Shown here in pieces: positions 47,101 to 56,368 of a stretch of 64,000 nucleotides of DNA. The notes under the pieces are model-generated. The model made no database searches, was not told the origin of the DNA, and worked only from the letters and a program-made list of their open reading frames with translations. Source of the stretch: an uncultured Methylococcaceae bacterium (GTDB lineage: Bacteria > Pseudomonadota > Gammaproteobacteria > Methylococcales > Methylomonadaceae); the NCBI GenBank assembly GCA_903917345.1, contig CAIXAE010000009.1, positions 1-64,000 on the forward strand. The letters are read 5' to 3'. The position numbers and the translations under genes were made by a program. Numbering within the stretch: position 1 is the stretch's first letter; each line of letters starts with the position of its first letter.

Positions 47101-47855
47101 CTAATCTCTCCAGCCCACGCCTTCCAGGGTTTTTTTAAAGCCGCCAACTGTCCAAAGTAATCTTTATAAAACGCGACACACAAGGCATTAATAGCTTGGT
47201 AGTGCGTCACATCGCTATCGATAGGATCTTCTTTTATTAAGAAATCTTTTAAGACTTTTTGTAGCGCTTCTGGCGTATTAAAGGTATTAAAGATCTCAGG
47301 TAAAAAGACATTATCTGCATCTAGTGCATAATAAAATGTCCGCCAATAATCTCGCACCACCTGATTTAATAATTCAGTTTCATCCGGCTTTAGTTCTAAT
47401 TTAAACAAACTACCGCTATCAAAAGCATGTTGTTTTAACATACGATTACACCATCCATGAATCGTATACACCGCCGCTTCATCCATCCAGTTAGCCGCCA
47501 ACTCTAAATTTTGTGCACAACTTAAATAATCATCTGCCTTATGATCCGCACGCAACGCTATTAAAAATGGATCGGCTTCCGTGTCTAAGCCCCGAAAAAA
47601 TCGCGCCGCAGAATTTAATCTTGCCCGGATTCTATCGCGTAATTCTTTAGTGGCCGCCTCAGTAAAAGTCACCACCAAAATATCGGGAGGTAACAAAGGT
47701 CTATCCTTAAACGCCTCCCCGAGTTTATGACCCAGAATTAATCGCACATACAAAGCCGCAATGGTAAAAGTCTTACCCGTACCTGCACTGGCTTCTATTA
47801 AACGCGTGTCATGTAAAGGAAAATCAATAGCAGATAATTTGTTAATAGTGCTCAT
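44169..47855 (-). CDS. recB: Exodeoxyribonuclease V subunit RecB
   Basis: Helicase-nuclease subunit that processes double-strand breaks. Walker A EASAGTGKT at 21-29, DEFQDTDPVQ near 405, THKSKGLEYPLVF in the helicase C part, and the C-terminal nuclease motif VADYK near 1131-1135. At 1228 residues it is a little longer than E. coli RecB. A Glu-rich linker near 962-985 joins helicase and nuclease. Overlaps recC by one base and recD by four. Confidence 0.96.
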   Translation of the reverse strand: MSTINKLSAIDFPLHDTRLIEASAGTGKTFTIAALYVRLILGHKLGEAFKDRPLLPPDILVVTFTEAATKELRDRIRARLNSAARFFRGLDTEADPFLIALRADHKADDYLSCAQNLELAANWMDEAAVYTIHGWCNRMLKQHAFDSGSLFKLELKPDETELLNQVVRDYWRTFYYALDADNVFLPEIFNTFNTPEALQKVLKDFLIKEDPIDSDVTHYQAINALCVAFYKDYFGQLAALKKPWKAWAGEIRDLIEKAVADKVLPATKYNSTNRVEWPKKIKDWADDPNQIELKLTETAIKNLSTAGLEANIKSGIPPKHPAFDAIADLPAQIAALPQLKTALIAHAVNWMRRRAISEKNRLAQMSYNDMLTGLDFALQGKNGEPFAQVIRQQFPIALIDEFQDTDPVQYRIFEKLYPPSENAALGCFMIGDPKQAIYSFRGADIFTYLKAYAATQGKHYTLDTNYRSTQALVRAVNQLFLFADQQQAQGAFLFKTADNTNPLPFVDVSAKGRKDTWVINDKPAKALNCWVWESAEAVSQEDYLDALADVTASQIVELLNGAEHHKTGFASESGLKALKPNDIAILVRTGKEAKVMRKALAKRQLPSVYLSERDSIYATLEAADVLIWLKALAEPRNEYKVRAALSTATLGFSYQELQHFVVDEISWEAQLERFVIYHECWLQEGILPALRRVINDFGLQRIGLTAGECERVLTNLLHLAELLQTASTQFEGEPALIRFLSEAIAEDNTQGADESILRLESDADLIKIITIHKSKGLEYPLVFLPFICGFREPSSKDSYFKFHDADNNLRVDLNKTEASKDLADKERLQEDLRLLYVAITRAQYACWLGIAPIKRGNTKSCQLEKSAVGYLLAWQAEQAPETLTAQLTQLKGACDDIAITPLPEISTTVYVPDVSAEPLAEAREAEVKVADNWWVASYSALKHSHKGSQKALPEEQETPQESTEGDEEELEELDVVKTALTIYDLPKGAGPGVLIHSLLELCGRNGFKASFEDFAKSRELVQKLFKQAVWQDKTDIIETALAHWLSMPLFDDESVSLADLPTEHYQVEMEFTMGAEAVDVLVLDKLVLEHFYPQQPRPPLTANTIHGLMKGFIDLVFVHKQQYYVADYKFNSLGLNDAAYTKANLEIAMLEKRYDLQMLIYVLALHRLLKSRLGDAYNYDTHVGGGVYLFLRGSQSPSGGRVVNKPPKVLIEALDELFKGKVITGARV

Positions 47856-50800
47856 TATTTACCTTCCTTGACTAACTTAAGCTGTGTAAAAGCTGGCGCA
47901 TATAAGCGCTCTGCCCACTCTGCAAAACCTGGCTCCATCATTTCAAACTCGGGATAAAAGCGCTGTAAATACAGATCGTAATCGACCTCACCCGGATTCC
48001 AACTATCCCCTTCATACTGTTTTCTTGCTGCCTCTTTAGCCTCTGCAGTGTTTTGTTTATTTGGATAATCCTTAGCCAACCACGCAAAAGCGGATTTAAT
48101 GGCAATGGGTAACGGGCTTTGCAAACCCTGTAACCAAGCGCCTGCCAGTTGTTCTAACAGTTGTATTGCGGCTAATCTATCGAGTGGATCCAGCTGAATC
48201 ATGGCATCAGCACCCACACCATAAGTACGCATATTTAATCCAGAAGCACAGCCCACAACATGCCTTAACCAAGTATTAATAACCGTGTGATACTTAATCT
48301 GCTTAGTCTGCTTTTTACATAAAGGCTGAGCAGTAACTATGAGTAAGGCTAAATCACCAGCTTGATTCTGATGCAAGCTGGTTAAATTGCCGGTTAATTG
48401 CAGTACTTCATGCGTATCTAATGCCAAATCGATACTAATGGATTGTGGGGGAATTTCTGCGAAACCTGCGGCTAATAAACTTTGGTACTGCGTCCAAGCG
48501 CCCGTTACAGCGGTTGTTAAACCATCAAAGGTTAATTTAGAAAATCCGGCTAAAGGCAAACACCCCGTGGCTGATAAAGTTTGATAGCGTTGCTTAAAAA
48601 CAGCATCGGGTTCCACAGTCGGATTAGCTTTAAGCTCTGCCAACAACGTATCAGTATGCTGGTAAATTTCTAAATGATTAAAGCCAAAGGGCTCATTATC
48701 TTCACTGATGGCATTATCATCATCAAAACTAAACTTTAAGGTTTGCTGACAAAAAGTCTTTACCGGCGCTTTTAAAAACCGCGCTAACGCTTCAATACTT
48801 AAAACTTTAGGTGCTTCAAAAGCCTGCGATTTAATAGCACTCACGCCGCGTTTATCGGTGTCCGTTTCATGCCATTCTTTAGAATAAGTAAATAACCGCG
48901 GATCTGTGCTGGTTTTAAGATAGTTAATACTAAAGGGCTGTAAAGGATGCGCTAGCGTAATAGCGGGCAGATCTAGGCTATAACTTTGGTCGATAAAATC
49001 GCGTAATTGACTGACAAAAACCGACGGTGGAATCTCGGTGTTATCTCTAATACTACGCCCTACCCAACTAATATAGAGTTGCTGTCTAGCAGACATTAAA
49101 GCTTCTAAGAATAAATAATGATCATCTTGACGACGCGACCGATCACCCGGACGATAATGCCCGCGTTGCCCCATTAAATCAAAACTCTTAATTTGTTGGC
49201 TACGCGGAAATTCACCATCATTAATACCCAACAGACAGACCACTTTAAAAGGAATGGCGCGCATGGGCATTAAAGTACAAAAATTAACCCGACCACTTAA
49301 AAAGCGTTGCTGTAAATTGGGCTCATCAACTGCCGTTAACCAGGTTTCTTTAACGATATTTATCGGGATTAAATCGTCATCAGCCAACTTAGCTTGTGAG
49401 CAGTTTATTTGCCACTGTGTCAAAGCCTGCCTTAAAGTGGCCAGCGTTTTTTGCTCGCGTTCTTGCGTTGAAACAAAAAAATCATTGAGCAAATTACCTA
49501 ATAACTGCACCCAATCCTCTACACTATGGGTTTGCCTTAATTGATCCACATAAGCTGCTAACATCTCTTGCAAGCTAGCCAAGCCACCTAAATATTGCGC
49601 CTCTAAACCACCGATATTGGCATAAGGTTCTATACCCTTAAAGCTTTGCCCTGCCCCCACGGCGTAACCCAATAACAAGCGTTGTAAACCAAACTGCCAC
49701 GTATTAGCCGTTAATTCATCAGGCATCGCTACTGCGGACTTTCTTTGCTGGCTATCCAATCCCCAACGAATACCGGACTCTTTAAGCCATTGATGCAATT
49801 TAGGAATGGCCGATTCATCAATGCCAAACTGCTTTCTTAGGGCCGGCACTTCTAGTAAGCCTAAAAACTCACTCACCTCGAAACGTGAATCCGGTAAATT
49901 TAGCAACACCTCAACGGCATTTAATAAGGGATTTTGGCCACGCTGTTGTTGGTCAGCCAAACTAAACGGAATATAGCGTTTATCTGTTTTATCAATTTGC
50001 CCAAATACAGCCCGAATATGTGGGGTATAGGTATTAATATCCGGCACCATGATAATAATATCGCGCGGATGCAAACTAGGATCCGCATTAAAACGCGCTA
50101 ACAATTGATCATGTAAAATTTCAACTTCGCGCTGAGGGCTATGCGCGATATGAAACACTAAAGATTCATCAACTTTATTGATAGGGTTTGGCGTTTCAGG
50201 CACGGGTTCTAAATCTAGAATGGCTTGCTGTACCTGTTGCAATAAACTGCGTTGTGCTTTATTAGCGCCGTAATCCTCAAATAAATCAATTTTGTGATTC
50301 GGCCAACCCCAAGACTCATAAGCACTTTTTTCGTCAAACACATCGAGTAAACGCAAATAATCACGCCCCTGCTTACCCCAAGCGGCTAACAAGGGATTCG
50401 CGTGTTGATGTAAGTCTGCAAGACTTAAATCAGCACTCATCCCGGGTTTATAAGTTTGACGCTGCCGCTCGGCTTTTAAGAGTTCTTTGTCTTCAATAAT
50501 ATCTGCCCAATAATGCTGACACGGATTATGCACAAACAGCAGTACCTGACAAAACTGAGAAATTTTTGCCAATACCTCTAGGGCTTGTTGGGGTAAAGAA
50601 GACAAACCAAACACGATAACGCGTTTAGGTAATTGTGGCTGACTGTTATCAATCTGCGCCATAAACTCAGCATGAACCGCCGCCCGACTGTTGATAAATG
50701 CATTATCAACGCCCACATCTTTTAAGATATGTCGCCATAGCAAAGCTTGCCAGCGCTGGGCATCGGGGAGTTTTTGTGGCTGACCTTGCGCATCTCTTAA

Positions 50801-51307
50801 CACATCCTGCCCAGCCGCCCAGTCTGATAACCAATCAGACCGATACACCTGATACTGATCGTATAAATCGGCTAACTGTTCTGCTAATTGATAACGCTTA
50901 CGCGCTTGCGTATCGTTATGTAAAAACTGCTGTAAAACCTCAAAACCCGCACTATCAACAACCGTGGGTAGCAAGCGATACAAACGCCAGACTAAAGTGC
51001 ATCTAGCCAGTAATTGCTCAGTAGAAATTTTATCTGCTAATACCGCGCGATACACTTGCCAAATAAAGCTGGCGGGTAATTTAACTTCTAAGGATGCGGC
51101 AATGCCTAAGGCGCTGTTTTGCGCTAAGTTCTGTTTAAGCCACTGCGCCATGCCACTGTTATTAACTAAAAACACCTCTTGCTCTAAAGGTGCTAAAGGA
51201 TGCTCTTGTAACCAATAAGTCACCACGTCTAATAAAGATTCCAGCTTATTCGCATGGATAACAGCAATACCTTTATTGAGTGATGAAGAGGACTGCGCAG
51301 TGGTCAT
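47855..51307 (-). CDS. recC: Exodeoxyribonuclease V subunit RecC
   Basis: Inactivated helicase-like subunit that recognises Chi and splits the DNA strands in RecBCD. About 1150 residues, with PLAPLEQEVFLVNNSGMAQW near the front and VCLLGINDGEFPR near residue 700, both typical of RecC. I use the ATG at 51307 with GAGG nine bases upstream; a TTG five codons earlier is less likely. First gene of recC-recB-recD. Confidence 0.95.
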   Translation of the reverse strand: MTTAQSSSSLNKGIAVIHANKLESLLDVVTYWLQEHPLAPLEQEVFLVNNSGMAQWLKQNLAQNSALGIAASLEVKLPASFIWQVYRAVLADKISTEQLLARCTLVWRLYRLLPTVVDSAGFEVLQQFLHNDTQARKRYQLAEQLADLYDQYQVYRSDWLSDWAAGQDVLRDAQGQPQKLPDAQRWQALLWRHILKDVGVDNAFINSRAAVHAEFMAQIDNSQPQLPKRVIVFGLSSLPQQALEVLAKISQFCQVLLFVHNPCQHYWADIIEDKELLKAERQRQTYKPGMSADLSLADLHQHANPLLAAWGKQGRDYLRLLDVFDEKSAYESWGWPNHKIDLFEDYGANKAQRSLLQQVQQAILDLEPVPETPNPINKVDESLVFHIAHSPQREVEILHDQLLARFNADPSLHPRDIIIMVPDINTYTPHIRAVFGQIDKTDKRYIPFSLADQQQRGQNPLLNAVEVLLNLPDSRFEVSEFLGLLEVPALRKQFGIDESAIPKLHQWLKESGIRWGLDSQQRKSAVAMPDELTANTWQFGLQRLLLGYAVGAGQSFKGIEPYANIGGLEAQYLGGLASLQEMLAAYVDQLRQTHSVEDWVQLLGNLLNDFFVSTQEREQKTLATLRQALTQWQINCSQAKLADDDLIPINIVKETWLTAVDEPNLQQRFLSGRVNFCTLMPMRAIPFKVVCLLGINDGEFPRSQQIKSFDLMGQRGHYRPGDRSRRQDDHYLFLEALMSARQQLYISWVGRSIRDNTEIPPSVFVSQLRDFIDQSYSLDLPAITLAHPLQPFSINYLKTSTDPRLFTYSKEWHETDTDKRGVSAIKSQAFEAPKVLSIEALARFLKAPVKTFCQQTLKFSFDDDNAISEDNEPFGFNHLEIYQHTDTLLAELKANPTVEPDAVFKQRYQTLSATGCLPLAGFSKLTFDGLTTAVTGAWTQYQSLLAAGFAEIPPQSISIDLALDTHEVLQLTGNLTSLHQNQAGDLALLIVTAQPLCKKQTKQIKYHTVINTWLRHVVGCASGLNMRTYGVGADAMIQLDPLDRLAAIQLLEQLAGAWLQGLQSPLPIAIKSAFAWLAKDYPNKQNTAEAKEAARKQYEGDSWNPGEVDYDLYLQRFYPEFEMMEPGFAEWAERLYAPAFTQLKLVKEGK

Positions 51308-51450
51308 TGAAGGTCGCCTCAAACGAAAAATAATATAATGTGCAGAGTTTACACAAACATTACGACAGATTGAGACGCTTTAAGAATTATTTTAATGATC
51401 ACTCTCTGTCATCATTTATAAGGTTTGATTGGCTAATAGTAAGAGAAACG

Positions 51451-52485
51451 CTAGGCGGGATTATTGACATAACGTTTATAGAGCTCATTAACATCTTTTA
51501 TCATGCGATCACGCAATTCAACCGGTTCTAAAACTTCAATGGCTGAACCATATCCTCTAACCCACCATACTAATTGCTCTGTATAACGTACGGTTGCTTT
51601 TACCAATACATAACCGGGCTCATAGGGAATAATTTCTTGATCTTTAGATAATGGTGTTTCTGTCAGATATTTTGCTGATTTCTCTTCAAATATACATTTA
51701 AAGGTAATTTCTTTTAATGATGTAGTGGCGTTCCCCGCAGTCCATGCAAATCCCATGTGACCTTTTTCTAAATAGTCTTGCAAAGTTATATCTAATGGAT
51801 CTGCATCGACAGGTAATTGTTCGGCATTCTTAATACGATGCAAAGCAAACTGTCGTTCCTCACCCGTATCTACTTTTACCGCTATTAAATAGATAATGTG
51901 CCCCCTGAAAACCAAACCTAAGGGATTAACGGTGTATTGACTGCGTTCACCGTCTAAGCGCACATAATCTAATTTAAGCTTTTTGTTTTCTAACAAGGCG
52001 GTACTAATCACTTGTTGAAAATCAGCATTGATATCAGGTGCTAACAAGGGCTGAACGGGATGAACAACTGCAATCTTTTCTGGCCATTTAACTAAAGCAT
52101 TGCCTTCTAAGCTGTGTAACACTTTATCGGAATAATCAAAGAAAGGTTCTAACTCTTTTAAAGTCGCTTCAGGAAATAATTGGCTCAAATACTTCTTAAC
52201 CAAAATAAATGATAATGCCTGATTGGGAGATAAACCAGAGAGAAGTATTACTTTTGCTTTGTCATTCCAATACCAACCAAAGCCACCGTCTTTAAGCATC
52301 TTACTTTCGATATCCATAAATACTTCAGCCAAAGCATTCATGTCGCGTTGAACAGTGCGAGCACTCACCTCAACGCCTTTATCTGATAAGAAATCTCGAA
52401 TTTCGGGTACCGATACCGGATTTGATGCTCTGCAATTTTGTAGCTTTTCTAAAATTCGATGATGACGATTGATTTGGTCGTTCAT
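51451..52485 (-). CDS. WYL domain transcriptional regulator
   Basis: YafY-type regulator of 344 residues: N-terminal winged helix (about 5-65, with SARTVQRDMNAL as recognition region), a central helical part, a WYL domain (about 150-225) and a C-terminal WCX extension. The ATG at 52485 has GGAG five bases upstream. WYL regulators often respond to nucleic acid or nucleotide ligands. Position next to recCBD could mean a DNA-damage link, but this is only suggestive. Confidence 0.85.
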   Translation of the reverse strand: MNDQINRHHRILEKLQNCRASNPVSVPEIRDFLSDKGVEVSARTVQRDMNALAEVFMDIESKMLKDGGFGWYWNDKAKVILLSGLSPNQALSFILVKKYLSQLFPEATLKELEPFFDYSDKVLHSLEGNALVKWPEKIAVVHPVQPLLAPDINADFQQVISTALLENKKLKLDYVRLDGERSQYTVNPLGLVFRGHIIYLIAVKVDTGEERQFALHRIKNAEQLPVDADPLDITLQDYLEKGHMGFAWTAGNATTSLKEITFKCIFEEKSAKYLTETPLSKDQEIIPYEPGYVLVKATVRYTEQLVWWVRGYGSAIEVLEPVELRDRMIKDVNELYKRYVNNPA

Positions 52486-52638
52486 AAGCGCTCCGGCAAC
52501 TTTTGATTTAATGTCCTTAAAAGGTCTCAGCAAGGCTAATGGTTGTATAACTTTTTAGCTTCCTATAAACTTGGTTTTGAGCAGAACATGCTTATATAAC
52601 ACAGGTATATTAAAACAATAATAACACTAGGAACTAAG

Positions 52639-53022
52639 ATGAGCACAACAGAAACCCCATTAAGCCTTTATGAAAGAATTGGCGGCGCTGCAGCAGTTGA
52701 TGCTGCCGTTGAAGTTTTCTATAAAAAAGTAATAAATGATTACCGTATTAACCGTTTTTTTGATGGCGTTGATATGGCTAAACAAGTTGCAAAACAAAAA
52801 ACCTTTTTCACTATGGCCTTTGGTGGTCCTAATAACTATACAGGTGCAGATCTTCGCAGTGCGCACTCAAAATTAGTAAAAATAGGGTTAGGTAATGACC
52901 AATTTAATGCTGTTATGGAACACTTAGGTGACACTTTAAAAGAATTAAAAGTGCCTCAAGATCTTATTGAAGAAGTAATGACCCTTGCGGAAGGTACTCG
53001 TAGCGACGTATTAGGTAAATAA
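52639..53022 (+). CDS. Group 1 truncated haemoglobin
   Basis: A 127-residue 2-on-2 globin. LYERIGGAAAVDAAVEVFY at the front, the GGP hinge at 62-64 and proximal H76 in LRSAHSKL identify group 1 (TrHbN/GlbN). Roles in the family include nitric oxide detoxification and oxygen handling. AGGA precedes the ATG. A single gene with its own stem-loop terminator. Confidence 0.92.
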   Translation: MSTTETPLSLYERIGGAAAVDAAVEVFYKKVINDYRINRFFDGVDMAKQVAKQKTFFTMAFGGPNNYTGADLRSAHSKLVKIGLGNDQFNAVMEHLGDTLKELKVPQDLIEEVMTLAEGTRSDVLGK

Positions 53023-53030
53023 GAAATATC

Positions 53031-53060
53031 AACGTGGATTAAGATCCGTTAATCCACGTT
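53031..53060 (+). terminator. Stem-loop after the globin gene
   Basis: AACGTGGATTAA (53031-53042) pairs perfectly with TTAATCCACGTT (53049-53060) around GATCCG. The following bases are AT-rich but only short T-runs occur. It is a likely terminator 8 bp after the stop codon. Confidence 0.7.
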
Positions 53061-53192
53061 TAATTTATGCTTATTCGTTATTTGCAAAAAAAACATAATT
53101 TCTTTTCATCCATTGGCATAAATCGCCTATCATAATACCTTAGAGTAAAGTACAGCTCGCGCTGGGTGAGCTAGTAAATAAATGAGGATTTC

Positions 53193-54182
53193 ATGAAGCA
53201 GTTGGTTTTATCTATTATTTTTCTTATCACACTAGGTTTTGGACATGAGGCCTCTGCAGAAAAAAGTTATAAAACATCTCATGAAACACTCCAATGCGCC
53301 GCCTTTAGTACTTATGTAGGCAAATTAAACCCCAATTATGGCGCACATCCCTCAAAAGAATTAATCAACACACTGCTTGATCAACTCATAAAACAAACCC
53401 CCTTTCGTTGCATCATGACTTATGGTGTACTTAACGGCTTAGAAACCGTATTTAGTGCGGCAGAAGCCAAACACATCAAAGTGATTTCTACTATTTGGAT
53501 TGATAATGATATTAACGTTAACAGTCAATCTATTGAGAAAGGCATTGAAGTTGCCAAAGCCTATCCTAAAACGATTATAAAACTGAGTTGTGGTTCAGAA
53601 GTAAGAACTCGTCACGGCAATGCATTTGATGGTGAAATTAATCGCTGTATTGATGCGCTTCACAATGCGGACGTAAAACAACCTGTCACTACTATTGATA
53701 CATGGTGGCAATGGTGTAACCAATCATCAGAATGTCAAAAGAATAGCTTTGCTGAGAAAGTAGATTGGGTTGGCGTTAACATTTATCCTTGGTGGGAAAA
53801 TCAATATTCAGGGATTCATACCTGTATTCCTGCTGAAAAAGCCGCAAACTTTCAAACAACCCGCCTTACAGATATAAACAAAACCTACCCTGACAAAGAA
53901 CTTATTTTAACCGAATTTGGTTGGCCCAGCGGTCCTGAAGGCGGTAGCACAACCAATGTAAAAACCGGTGATAAATGTGGCATTGCCAGCAAGAAAAATC
54001 AGAAAATGGTCATTGAATCTACTTTTAAACAACTAGCCAAAAAGAAATGGTCTGGTGTAGTATTCGAAGCATTCTCTGAAGATTGGAAACCTGCAGAAGA
54101 AGGTCCATTTGGAAAGTATTGGGGGATTTGCCAAGGTGAAGCTCCTTATACTTGCGCGGGAAGATTTAAAATATCTAAGTAA
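53193..54182 (+). CDS. Secreted glycoside hydrolase family 17 protein
   Basis: Predicted beta-1,3-glucanase or transglycosylase. Signal peptide 1-22 (cleavage after EASA), then a GH17 TIM barrel. Probable acid/base E136 in CGSE and nucleophile E241 in LTEFGWPS; VNIYPWWENQ near 195-204 is also typical. Ten cysteines suggest disulfides in the periplasm or outside. GAGG lies just upstream of the ATG. It leads a plus-strand run with a carboxypeptidase and mlaA. Substrate could be a self-made glucan or one from algae or fungi. Confidence 0.85.
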   Translation: MKQLVLSIIFLITLGFGHEASAEKSYKTSHETLQCAAFSTYVGKLNPNYGAHPSKELINTLLDQLIKQTPFRCIMTYGVLNGLETVFSAAEAKHIKVISTIWIDNDINVNSQSIEKGIEVAKAYPKTIIKLSCGSEVRTRHGNAFDGEINRCIDALHNADVKQPVTTIDTWWQWCNQSSECQKNSFAEKVDWVGVNIYPWWENQYSGIHTCIPAEKAANFQTTRLTDINKTYPDKELILTEFGWPSGPEGGSTTNVKTGDKCGIASKKNQKMVIESTFKQLAKKKWSGVVFEAFSEDWKPAEEGPFGKYWGICQGEAPYTCAGRFKISK

Positions 54183-54220
54183 AAGCCATATAAATCACTA
54201 ACACTTCTAGACAGCCTTAA

Positions 54221-55381
54221 ATGAATACAGCCAAAAAGATACTCTTTATATTGATACCTGCGTGGTTATTGTTAACAACTCAAATCAGTTATGGTCAACA
54301 TGCTGAAATCATTATTAATGCAGAAAATGGTAATGTGATACATGAAGCTAACGCCACACATTCTTGGTTTCCAGCCTCTCTCACTAAGGTAATGACCTTA
54401 CATGTGACATTTGAAGCACTTAAAGCTAATCAAATTCACTTACACGACACACTCAGAACATCATCTCATGCAGCAAGACAACCTAATAGTAAATTAGGCT
54501 TAAGAACAGGGGAGCTCATTACAGTAAGAGATGCAATTTTGGCTTTAATTACGCGTTCTGCAAACGATGCTGCGGTAGTATTAGCTGAAGGTCTAGGGGG
54601 TACAGAAGAAAACTTTGCTGTAAAGATGACTGAAACAGCCCATAAATTAGGCATGTACAACAGTCATTTTATGAATGCAACCGGGTTACCTAATCAATGG
54701 CAAGTCACCACAGCTCATGATTTAGCTATTTTAGCGTGGAAGACTCAACGTAATTTCCCCGAATACTACCCTTACTTTGGCTCACATTCCTTTTTATTTA
54801 AGGGCCGCGAACTCCATGCCATTAACAAATTTACAAACACCTACCCCGGTGCAGAAGGCATGAAAACCGGGTTTACTTGTGGCTCTGGTTACAATTTAAT
54901 TTCATCTGCTAGTCAAAATGGCAAACGTTTAATCGGGGTTGTTTTAGGTGGCATGACCAGTCCTGAGCGATATCAATTTATGATCAACATGATGAATAAT
55001 GCTTTCGCAAACAAGTACGTCAGTTCTGGTCTGAACATTAATACAATGTCAAACAATGATGCTGGCATTCCACCCTATCAATTAGGTTGCGGTAACGTAG
55101 CGCCTAATCCCTTTAAAACTGGGGTAGATACCATTAATGAAAGGCCAGTATACATACCTAGACAGGCTCATGCCAAAAGACACAAAGTCGCTATTAAGGC
55201 TGAGAAGCATGATAATCCTGCTGCCATTAATAAAAACTATATTCATCCGAAAAGCATAAAAACACCGGTGCATCCAGTCGTAAAAAAAATAAAACCCGTA
55301 ACTAATGCTAAAGTAAGTAAAATACCAAGTAAAGGTGTGGCTAAGCCCCATTCTACTAAACCCCATTTCCATCAATCTTAA
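54221..55381 (+). CDS. D-alanyl-D-alanine carboxypeptidase (S11 family)
   Basis: Penicillin-binding protein that trims the terminal D-Ala from peptidoglycan stem peptides. Signal peptide 1-25. Active-site motifs are S53-L-T-K56, S113-A-N115 and K215-T-G217. The C-terminal 80 residues are Lys/His/Pro-rich and lack the amphipathic anchor helix of DacA/DacC; this tail may bind the wall or envelope electrostatically. 386 residues. Confidence 0.9.
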   Translation: MNTAKKILFILIPAWLLLTTQISYGQHAEIIINAENGNVIHEANATHSWFPASLTKVMTLHVTFEALKANQIHLHDTLRTSSHAARQPNSKLGLRTGELITVRDAILALITRSANDAAVVLAEGLGGTEENFAVKMTETAHKLGMYNSHFMNATGLPNQWQVTTAHDLAILAWKTQRNFPEYYPYFGSHSFLFKGRELHAINKFTNTYPGAEGMKTGFTCGSGYNLISSASQNGKRLIGVVLGGMTSPERYQFMINMMNNAFANKYVSSGLNINTMSNNDAGIPPYQLGCGNVAPNPFKTGVDTINERPVYIPRQAHAKRHKVAIKAEKHDNPAAINKNYIHPKSIKTPVHPVVKKIKPVTNAKVSKIPSKGVAKPHSTKPHFHQS

Positions 55382-55414
55382 GCATTTAACTATCAGTTCA
55401 AGACAGGAACAATT

Positions 55415-56290
55415 ATGAATATGCAAAACCTTAACAAACCATTGCTAAGCAGTCTAATTCTCTCAATTACACTTGCAGGCTGTGCATCAACTACACCGCC
55501 ACCGCCATCTGACCCATGGACAGGCTGGAACCACGGCACACAAGACTTTAACGATGGCCTTGATAAGCATATTCTAAAACCCTTAGCTCAAGGCTATCAA
55601 TACATCACTCCTACTTTTGTGAATGACGGTATTACCAATTTCTTTAGTAACGTGAATGACATAGGCGTTACTTTTAATGATTTATTCCAATTAAAATTCT
55701 CTCAAAGTGGACAGGATGCCAGCCGATTCTTAATTAATACAACAGCTGGTGCAGCTGGATTTATCGATGTCGCTAATTACTTTGATTTACCCAAACATAA
55801 TGAAGACTTCGGTCAAACTTTGGGATTTTGGGGAGTACCCTCTGGTAATTATTTAGTATTACCTTTTTATGGCCCTAGTTCACCAAGAGATACCTTAGGT
55901 TTAATTGGAGATGCTGCACTTAACCCAATCACTTACGTTTCAATCTTTGGTGGTGGTGTCGTAAATGCAATCACTGCAGGCGGAAGAGCTGTAGATGTTG
56001 TTGATCACAGAGCAGAATTGATGACCAAGGAAAAAATTCTTGATGAAAGTACCGTTGATCGTTATGACTCTTTGAAGAGCTCTTATCAACAAAATAGAGA
56101 ATATCTGATTAATGATGGAAAAACCAGCAACAGCACTGATCCTGATTTATTAGATGATAGCTCAGACACTTCTGGATCTGGAAAAGGTAAAGGTGGTGCA
56201 TCTACTGGCACTGGTACCGGACAATCTGGATCTGGATCAGCTACAAAAGCTCAACCAAGAAAATCTTTAAAGTTATCCGCACCGAAATAA
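55415..56290 (+). CDS. mlaA: Outer-membrane phospholipid transport lipoprotein MlaA
   Basis: Outer-membrane lipoprotein that removes phospholipids from the outer leaflet and passes them to MlaC. Lipobox LAGC with C23, then the VacJ core: DPWTGWNHGTQDFNDGLD, INTTAGAAGFIDVA, and LPFYGPSSPRDTLG. The last 60 residues are low-complexity Gly/Ser/Thr-rich and not part of the conserved domain. The Mla ABC genes are not in the window. Confidence 0.92.
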   Translation: MNMQNLNKPLLSSLILSITLAGCASTTPPPPSDPWTGWNHGTQDFNDGLDKHILKPLAQGYQYITPTFVNDGITNFFSNVNDIGVTFNDLFQLKFSQSGQDASRFLINTTAGAAGFIDVANYFDLPKHNEDFGQTLGFWGVPSGNYLVLPFYGPSSPRDTLGLIGDAALNPITYVSIFGGGVVNAITAGGRAVDVVDHRAELMTKEKILDESTVDRYDSLKSSYQQNREYLINDGKTSNSTDPDLLDDSSDTSGSGKGKGGASTGTGTGQSGSGSATKAQPRKSLKLSAPK

Positions 56291-56302
56291 ATTATATTGA
56301 AA

Positions 56303-56341
56303 ATAACGAGCCTAGCTTTCAATTCAAACTAGGTTCGTTAT
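56303..56341. terminator. Stem-loop between mlaA and the cupin gene
   Basis: ATAACGAGCCTAG (56303-56315) pairs with CTAGGTTCGTTAT (56329-56341), with one G-T pair and a 13-base loop. It separates the convergent mlaA and cupin genes and probably ends both transcripts. No long T-run. Confidence 0.6.
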
Positions 56342-56368
56342 AAACTGTTTTAAGTAAAAAAGTTAAAC

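Noticed and set aside
43409-51218. Plus-strand open frames of 65-102 codons inside recD, recB and recC
   Set aside because: They lie entirely inside long, well-supported minus-strand genes and look like antisense shadows of their codon pattern.
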